Shown: positions 6,087 to 10,884 of the stretch, one piece after another
How the letters are laid out: every line of letters starts with the position of its first letter
How positions within the stretch are numbered: position 1 is the first letter of the stretch
Translations under genes and position numbers: made by a program
Origin: Mollicutes bacterium
Lineage (GTDB): Bacteria; Bacillota_I; Bacilli_A; RF39; UBA660
Reading direction: 5' to 3'
DNA length: 10,884 nt
Assembly (NCBI GenBank): GCA_012510695.1
Contig: JAAZHN010000053.1
Location: 1-10,884, forward strand
Notes under the pieces: model-generated
The model's input: the letters and a program-made list of their open reading frames with translations, nothing else
Told to the model about the DNA's origin: nothing
Databases searched by the model: none

Positions 6087-6115
6087 ATAATAACAAATAT
6101 TAGTACTTTTACCAA
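6087..6115 (-). promoter_or_regulatory. Promoter of the 235-residue unknown gene
   Basis: On the minus strand, TTGGTA (6110-6115) and TATTAT (6087-6092) are separated by exactly 17 bases. The expected start is near 6080, so the ribosome binding site AAGGAG would begin at or next to the mRNA 5' end. It lies back to back with the rlmN promoter. Confidence 0.6.
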
Positions 6116-6146
6116 TGTTTTTTTATTAATAATTATTTACTTTACA

Positions 6147-6155
6147 TGGTATAAT
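6147..6155 (+). promoter_or_regulatory. Extended -10 promoter of the rlmN operon, leaderless start
   Basis: TG-G-TATAAT (6147-6155) is a perfect extended -10. Upstream is AT-rich without a clear -35; TTAATA at 6126-6131 is the best candidate. The rlmN ATG begins at 6162, just where transcription should start. No Shine-Dalgarno sequence precedes it, so the operon mRNA is predicted to be leaderless. Confidence 0.65.
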
Positions 6156-6161
6156 CTTATT

Positions 6162-7178
6162 ATGGAAAGTATATATAATTTAAAATTAAATGATTTAGAA
6201 AATTTCTTGATAAACAATGGTGGTAAAAAATATCAAGCTGCTCAAGTTTTCGATTGGTTATATAAAAAAAGAATAACTAAATTTAAAGATATGACTAATT
6301 TAAATAAAGAAACAATTAAATTATTAGAATTAAATTTTCAAATAGATGAATTAGAAATAGTAAAAAAACAATCAGCTGAGCAAACCCATAAATATTTATT
6401 TAAACTTAGTGATGGTTCTTTAATCGAGGCTGTTTTAATGATGCATAATTATGGAAACAGTATTTGTGTTTCCTCGCAAGTAGGATGTAATATGGGTTGT
6501 TTATTTTGTGAAAGTGGTAAATTAAAAAAGGTCAGAAATCTTTTACCTAGTGAAATGATTTTACCTATTTTGATGATCGAGAAAGATTTAAATTTGAGAA
6601 TATCTAGTGTGGTCATAATGGGTATTGGAGAACCATTTGATAATTATTTAAATGTAATCAAATTTATTGAAATAATTAATGAACCAAAATATTTAAGTAT
6701 TGGAGCTAGACATATAACAGTTTCAACCTGTGGAGTAGTCCCAAAAATTAAAGAATTTAGTGATTTTCCTCTACAAGTTAATTTAGCAATTAGTTTTCAT
6801 GCTCCTGATGATAAGTTAAGAAGTGAGTTAATGAAAATAAATAAGGTCTATAATATTGCTGAATTAATCGATTCCATAAAAGAGTATATCTTAAAAACTA
6901 ATAGACGAGTTACTATAGAATATGTTATGATAGATAATGTAAATGATAAGGATGAACAAGCAAAAAGTTTGGCTAAGTTATTCAAAGGATTAAATGTTTA
7001 TATAAACTTAATTCCCTATAATGAAACATCAGACCCATCATTTAAAAAATCAAAAAGAATTATGCAGTTTTATGATATTCTCAAAAAAGAAAACATCAAT
7101 GTTACAGTAAGAAGAGAATTTGGAGGGGACATTGATGCTGCATGTGGACAACTAAAAGCCAAAGAGGTGAATGAGTGA
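6162..7178 (+). CDS. rlmN: 23S rRNA (A2503-C2) / tRNA (A37-C2) methyltransferase, radical SAM
   Basis: RlmN methylates C2 of A2503 in 23S rRNA and of A37 in some tRNAs by radical SAM chemistry and a Cys-methyl intermediate. It has 338 residues. The N-terminal helical domain includes YQAAQVFDWLYKK. The [4Fe-4S] motif is CNMGCLFC (Cys109, 113, 116). Then come MGIGEP, ARHITVSTCG, the NLAISFHAP block and the C-terminal GGDIDAACGQL with methyl-carrying Cys328. The tail after CxxxCxxC reads ESGK rather than the common ATG/AST. Synteny with prpC-prkC-rsgA favours RlmN over Cfr. In-frame codons upstream to 6060 would add a non-homologous, hydrophobic 34-residue stretch over the promoter region. ATG 6162 gives the expected MESIYNLKLNDLENFL start, although it has no ribosome binding site. 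It overlaps prpC by four bases. Confidence 0.95.
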   Translation: MESIYNLKLNDLENFLINNGGKKYQAAQVFDWLYKKRITKFKDMTNLNKETIKLLELNFQIDELEIVKKQSAEQTHKYLFKLSDGSLIEAVLMMHNYGNSICVSSQVGCNMGCLFCESGKLKKVRNLLPSEMILPILMIEKDLNLRISSVVIMGIGEPFDNYLNVIKFIEIINEPKYLSIGARHITVSTCGVVPKIKEFSDFPLQVNLAISFHAPDDKLRSELMKINKVYNIAELIDSIKEYILKTNRRVTIEYVMIDNVNDKDEQAKSLAKLFKGLNVYINLIPYNETSDPSFKKSKRIMQFYDILKKENINVTVRREFGGDIDAACGQLKAKEVNE

Positions 7179-7924
7179 AAACATATTATTTAACAGATCC
7201 TGGAAAATTACGAAGTCACAATGAAGATAGTGTAACAATTATTAAAAATTCTTCAAATGAATGTTTAATGGTAGTTGCAGATGGAATGGGTGGCCATCGA
7301 GCAGGAGAAGTAGCTTCATCTTTAGCGGTTACTCACCTAGGAACAAGATTTTCTAAGTTGGCAAGCGTTGGTGATGAAGTTGATGCTTTTAACTGGATTA
7401 AAGAAAATATTCAAGAAGTAAATAATATTATTATTAAATATGCTTCAGAAAGAGAAAATGCAACGGGGATGGGAACAACTGTTGTTTTAGCCTTGCTTAC
7501 TAAAGATTTCTTAGTTTTTGGTAATATAGGTGATTCATCTGGTTATGTCTTAAAGAGTGGTAAACTACATAAAGTAACTAAAGATCATACTTTAGTTAAC
7601 CTATTAGTTGAAGCAGGAGATTTAACTGAAGAAGAAGCAGCGTTTCATCCTAAGAAAAATGTACTTATGAAAGCACTGGGTGCTAGTCAAAAACAAGAAA
7701 TAGATTTATTTAAAATAATTGACAAAGATATAGAAGGAATTTTACTATGTAGTGATGGATTAACAACAATGTTAACAAAAAACCAAATTGAAAAAGTTTT
7801 AGTAGATGAAGCTTTATCAATTGAAGAAAAAGTAGAAAAGTTAATCTTAAAAAGTAATGTCAGAGGAGGAACTGACAATATCTCAATCGCATACTTAGAA
7901 AAAGAAAGTGGTGAAACCCTATGA
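7175..7924 (+). CDS. prpC: PP2C-type serine/threonine protein phosphatase (partner of PrkC)
   Basis: This 249-residue, soluble PPM-family phosphatase removes phosphate from PrkC and its targets. It uses two metal ions held by conserved aspartates. Visible motifs in order are DPGKLRSHNEDS (Glu17-Asp18), VADGMGGHRAGE (Asp36, Gly37), MGTTVV, FGNIGDSSGY (Asp120), TKDHTLV, LLCSDGL (Asp194) and GGTDNIS (Asp234). The length is normal for bacterial Stp/PrpC. The start is GTG 7175, with GAGGTGA (7164-7170) just upstream; it overlaps the rlmN stop in the four bases GTGA. Its own stop overlaps the prkC start (ATGA), so kinase and phosphatase are translationally coupled, as in most Firmicutes. Confidence 0.96.
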   Translation: MKTYYLTDPGKLRSHNEDSVTIIKNSSNECLMVVADGMGGHRAGEVASSLAVTHLGTRFSKLASVGDEVDAFNWIKENIQEVNNIIIKYASERENATGMGTTVVLALLTKDFLVFGNIGDSSGYVLKSGKLHKVTKDHTLVNLLVEAGDLTEEEAAFHPKKNVLMKALGASQKQEIDLFKIIDKDIEGILLCSDGLTTMLTKNQIEKVLVDEALSIEEKVEKLILKSNVRGGTDNISIAYLEKESGETL

Positions 7925-9657
7925 TAATGAAGGGGCAAAAAATTAATGATCGATACCAAATTATAAAAAATATCGGTGAAGGTGGAATGGCTAATGTTTA
8001 TTTAGCTTATGACACTATTTTAGATCGTAATGTCGCGGTTAAAGTTTTAAGAGGTGACTTAGCAAGTGATGAAAAATTTGTAAGAAGATTTCAAAGAGAA
8101 GCTTTGTCTGCATCGAACCTTTCTCATCAAAATATCGTTGAAGTATATGATGTTGGTGAAGATGATGGTCAATATTATATTGTTATGGAATATATAGAAG
8201 GTAGACATTTAAAACAACTTCTGAAAAAAAGAGAAAAATTAACTTTAACAGAAGTTATCGATATTATGTTACAAGTAACAGAAGGAATGGCGCAAGCCCA
8301 TGATTCTTATATAATTCACAGAGATATTAAACCACAAAATATAATGATTTTAGAAAATGGGTTAGTTAAAGTAACTGATTTTGGGATTGCAACCGCTCTT
8401 AATGGTACACAATTAACTCAAACAAACTCAGTGATGGGTTCAGTTCATTATCTGCCTCCAGAACAAGCTGAAGGAAGAGGCGCGACAATTAGAAGTGATG
8501 TTTATTCGATGGGTATTTTAATGTATGAATTATTAACAGGAGAATTACCCTTTAAAGGAGATAATGCTGTTGAAATTGCTTTAAAACATTTAAAAGAGCC
8601 AGTACCAAATGTTAAAACAATCTTACCTAATATTCCTCAAGCAGTGGAAAATGCAATTATTCGTTCAACTGCAAAAAATCCAGATAATCGTTATGCTGAT
8701 GCTAGGGAAATGTATGAAGATTTGAAAACCGTTTTAGATGAATCAAGAGCTAATGAACCAGTTTATGTTTTACCATACCCAGAACTTGAAAATAAAAACA
8801 ATTATCAAGAATCAGATGTAAAATTAGATCAAATTGACTATGGTGATGATGAAGATGATGATCCAATCGCAGTTAAAGTAACTGAACAAGATATTAAAAA
8901 ACAAAATAGAACTTTAGTTATTTTAGGTTCGGTATTCACTGCTTTAGCAATTATTACAGCAATGTTAGTAATTTTACTACCACAAATCACTAAACAAAAG
9001 CCACTTACTGTTCCAGATGTTTCAGGTCTTTCAGTCGAAGCAGCAGAAAAAAAATTAATTGATGCTGGTTTTGCAATTGCTGATCAAACTCAAATGAAAG
9101 CAAGTGATACAGTTAAAGAAGGATTAGTTATTGAAACTAAACCTAAAGCTAAAAGTGTTAGAAAAGAAGGAACAATAATAACAATATATGAATCAACTGG
9201 TATGAACAGTGTAGTTTTAGAAGACTACAAAGGAAAAAACGTTATCGAGGTTAGAACAACTTTAGAAAAACTACATAAAATAAATGTAATTGTTGAGAAA
9301 AAAGATGTAGAAGAGGCAAGTGACTTATCGATTAATGATATTATTGAACAAGATCCAAAGGTAGGAACTAAACTAAAAGAAGGCGATACGGTTTATTTAT
9401 ATGTTCCAAATATAACTGAAAAATACCCAGATTTTACTAAAGGAAATTACTCATTAGAAGATATTGAAGCATTCGCTAAAAAATATGGTTTAGAATTAAA
9501 AGTAAATTATGTTGAAAGTGTAGAATATGTTCCAGGTTCAATCATGAGCCAAAGCAGAGCAGAAGGCACTACGATAATTTCAGGAATTACATTTACAATT
9601 ACGATTGCCGAAGAAGTAAGTGTTGAAGATCCTGATCACTTAGAAAATACTGATTAA
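7921..9657 (+). CDS. prkC: PASTA-domain membrane serine/threonine protein kinase
   Basis: PrkC (PknB/Stk family) senses muropeptides or lipid II outside the cell and phosphorylates cytoplasmic proteins that control wall growth, division and translation. Of its 578 residues, the kinase domain is about 12-272: glycine loop GEGGMANVY (19-27), Lys41, Glu60, HRDIKPQN (133-140, Asp135), DFG (153-155), and a Thr-rich activation loop to GSVHYLPPEQAEG. A highly acidic juxtamembrane segment (GDDEDDD, 308-314) precedes one membrane helix (about 331-354). Three PASTA repeats follow outside (about 360-425, 428-497, 499-564), with a short acidic tail. The first PASTA (VPDVSGLSVEAAEKKL) is typical; the second and third are more divergent. 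ATG 7921 has GGTGA upstream; ATG 7927 is an alternative. It overlaps prpC by four bases. Confidence 0.96.
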   Translation: MIMKGQKINDRYQIIKNIGEGGMANVYLAYDTILDRNVAVKVLRGDLASDEKFVRRFQREALSASNLSHQNIVEVYDVGEDDGQYYIVMEYIEGRHLKQLLKKREKLTLTEVIDIMLQVTEGMAQAHDSYIIHRDIKPQNIMILENGLVKVTDFGIATALNGTQLTQTNSVMGSVHYLPPEQAEGRGATIRSDVYSMGILMYELLTGELPFKGDNAVEIALKHLKEPVPNVKTILPNIPQAVENAIIRSTAKNPDNRYADAREMYEDLKTVLDESRANEPVYVLPYPELENKNNYQESDVKLDQIDYGDDEDDDPIAVKVTEQDIKKQNRTLVILGSVFTALAIITAMLVILLPQITKQKPLTVPDVSGLSVEAAEKKLIDAGFAIADQTQMKASDTVKEGLVIETKPKAKSVRKEGTIITIYESTGMNSVVLEDYKGKNVIEVRTTLEKLHKINVIVEKKDVEEASDLSINDIIEQDPKVGTKLKEGDTVYLYVPNITEKYPDFTKGNYSLEDIEAFAKKYGLELKVNYVESVEYVPGSIMSQSRAEGTTIISGITFTITIAEEVSVEDPDHLENTD

Positions 9658-9664
9658 GGTTAAT

Positions 9665-10492
9665 ATGCAAGGTAAAATAATTAAACAAATATCTAATCAA
9701 TATACAGTTTTAGTAAACAATGAAGAAATAGTTTGTTCATCAAGAGGAGTATTTCGAAATCAAAATATTACACCTTTAGTAGGTGATAATGTCAAGGTGG
9801 ATATTTCTAAAAAATTAATCACCGATGTTTTACCAAGAAAAAATGAATTAAAAAGACCAGTAGTGGCAAATGTCGATATAACTCTAATTATTATGAGTGT
9901 TAAAGAACCCAAATTAAGTCTAAATTTATTAGATAAACTATTAGTTAATGTTATCCACAACAAGATTGAACCAATTATTTGTTTTACCAAACTAGATTTA
10001 ATGAAAGAAAAAGAAATTCCTAAATTTACAGAAATTAAAAAATATTACCAAAGTATTGGGATAAAAGTATATAATAATCAAGAATTAAATAAATTATTAG
10101 AAGTTTTAAAAGAAAAAATAGTTGTTTTAACTGGTCAAACAGGTGCAGGTAAAACAACTATTCTAAACAAACTAGAACCAACTCTAAATTTAAAAACTGC
10201 AGCAATTTCTAAATCATTAGGAAGAGGTAAACATACAACTAGACATACTGAGATTCATTATGTTAAAGATGTCTACTTTATAGATACCCCAGGTTATTCT
10301 TACATTGATTTATCTGAACTAACGATAGAAGATTATCAAAATGCGTTTATTGAATTTAATAATTATCCCTGTCCATTTAACTCCTGTAAACATTTTAAAG
10401 AAAAAGACTGTGGGGTTAAAGAGGCAGTTAAGAACGAAAAAATCTTAAAATCAAGATATGAGAATTATTTAAAATTTGGAGGTTTAAAATGA
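9665..10492 (+). CDS. rsgA: Ribosome small subunit-dependent GTPase A
   Basis: RsgA (YloQ/CpgA) is a circularly permuted GTPase that checks late 30S subunit maturation. In Firmicutes it is also a target of PrkC. It has 275 residues, slightly shorter than the usual 290-300. An N-terminal OB-fold (about 1-65) is followed by the permuted G domain with G4 TKLD (108-111), G1 GQTGAGKTT (157-165), G2 region GRGKHTTRHTE (186-196) and G3 DTPGY (207-211). The zinc finger is Cys236, Cys241, His243 and Cys249. The G1 loop has Thr-Gly-Ala where Ser-Gly-Val is more common. The ATG follows AAGG, which overlaps the prkC stop codon, so translation is likely coupled. Its stop overlaps the rpe start by four bases. 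Confidence 0.96.
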   Translation: MQGKIIKQISNQYTVLVNNEEIVCSSRGVFRNQNITPLVGDNVKVDISKKLITDVLPRKNELKRPVVANVDITLIIMSVKEPKLSLNLLDKLLVNVIHNKIEPIICFTKLDLMKEKEIPKFTEIKKYYQSIGIKVYNNQELNKLLEVLKEKIVVLTGQTGAGKTTILNKLEPTLNLKTAAISKSLGRGKHTTRHTEIHYVKDVYFIDTPGYSYIDLSELTIEDYQNAFIEFNNYPCPFNSCKHFKEKDCGVKEAVKNEKILKSRYENYLKFGGLK

Positions 10493-10884
10493 AAGTTTCT
10501 GTTTCATTTATTACAAGTAATTACAAAGAAGAATTAACAATCAAAAAAATAGAAGAAACCGATGCCGATTATATCCATGTTGATTTAATGGATGGCAAAT
10601 TTGTTGAAAATAAAAATTATACATTTAGTGAAATTGTTAAGTATTTAGGTAATGCTAAAAAAAAGTTAGATGTTCATTTAATGGTTAGTAATCCAAGTAA
10701 ATATATTGAACAATATGCAACTCTAAATACTGAATATTTAACTTTCCATTATGAAGCTGTCACTGATCCAAAAAGTGTAATTACTGAAATAAAATCATAT
10801 GGACTTAAGGTAGGAATGTCAATTAAACCAAGCACAAGTGTTGATAAAGTTGCTCACTTATTATGTCAGTTAGATCAAATTCTC
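10489..10884 (+). CDS. rpe: Ribulose-phosphate 3-epimerase, 5' part (runs off the right edge)
   Basis: Rpe interconverts ribulose 5-phosphate and xylulose 5-phosphate in the pentose phosphate pathway. The 132 visible codons are about 60% of a normal Rpe. The metal and catalytic motifs HVDLMDGKFV (His30, Asp32) and DVHLMVSNP (His63) are present, as is FHYEA. The N-terminal strand reads VSVSFITSN where most Rpe proteins have APSILSAD; the active-site Ser position is kept (Ser6) but the strand is divergent. A related epimerase of the same fold is a minor alternative. ATG 10489 has GGAGGT five bases upstream and overlaps the rsgA stop (ATGA). The order rsgA-rpe is the conserved Firmicute one. Confidence 0.9.
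   Translation, partial: MKVSVSFITSNYKEELTIKKIEETDADYIHVDLMDGKFVENKNYTFSEIVKYLGNAKKKLDVHLMVSNPSKYIEQYATLNTEYLTFHYEAVTDPKSVITEIKSYGLKVGMSIKPSTSVDKVAHLLCQLDQIL

Noticed and set aside
6060..6161. Upstream in-frame extension of rlmN adding 34 residues
   Set aside because: The added residues are hydrophobic and not RlmN-like, and they overlap two divergent promoters and the start of the minus-strand gene. ATG 6162 gives the family N-terminus.
6162..7924. Mycoplasma-type code with TGA as tryptophan
   Set aside because: TGA ends rlmN, prpC and rsgA exactly where the families end, so TGA is a stop codon here.
1..10884. Mobile element, phage, CRISPR, tRNA or defence system
   Set aside because: No transposase, integrase, spaced repeats, cloverleaf or defence-type domain was seen; base composition looks even throughout.

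Overview
The window is about 10.9 kb of very AT-rich bacterial chromosome. Gene content and order (queA-tgt; rlmN-prpC-prkC-rsgA-rpe), lipoprotein foldase PrsA and a PASTA-domain kinase point to a wall-bearing, low-GC Firmicute of the Bacilli type. The reduced, AT-rich style resembles uncultured gut Bacilli related to Mollicutes (RF39-like or Erysipelotrichia-like). This placement is an inference. TGA is used as a stop codon (rlmN, prpC, rsgA), so the mycoplasma code is not in use. I see no tRNA, rRNA, CRISPR array, transposase or phage gene, and no gene-free stretch longer than about 300 bases.

Layout. Positions 2-604 hold the 3' part of an unrecognised protein whose frame is open to the left edge. 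A strong promoter then drives a 52-codon ribosomal protein L28 gene (rpmB, 668-826). It converges on the foldase lipoprotein gene prsA (862-1887, minus) across a perfect bidirectional hairpin terminator. Back-to-back promoters separate prsA from queA (2002-3024) and tgt (3050-4162), the last steps of queuosine tRNA modification. Next come a small single-pass membrane protein resembling a leaderless pseudopilin (4149-4469) and a stand-alone HPt-receiver signalling protein (4525-5319). A second perfect bidirectional terminator separates these from an unrecognised 235-residue protein on the minus strand (5358-6065). Divergent from that gene, a tightly coupled operon begins: rlmN (6162-7178), prpC (7175-7924), prkC (7921-9657), rsgA (9665-10492) and rpe (10489 to beyond the right edge).

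How the genes work together. The right half is the conserved Firmicute cluster joining ribosome maturation and translation fidelity (RlmN, RsgA) to the PrpC/PrkC phosphatase-kinase pair that senses cell-wall fragments. The left half combines ribosome and tRNA functions (L28, QueA, Tgt) with protein folding outside the membrane (PrsA). The less ordinary parts are the left-edge protein, the pseudopilin-like protein in the slot where yajC often follows tgt, the output-less HPt-REC protein and the 235-residue unknown. Predicted promoters lie unusually close to start codons, and rlmN appears to be leaderless.
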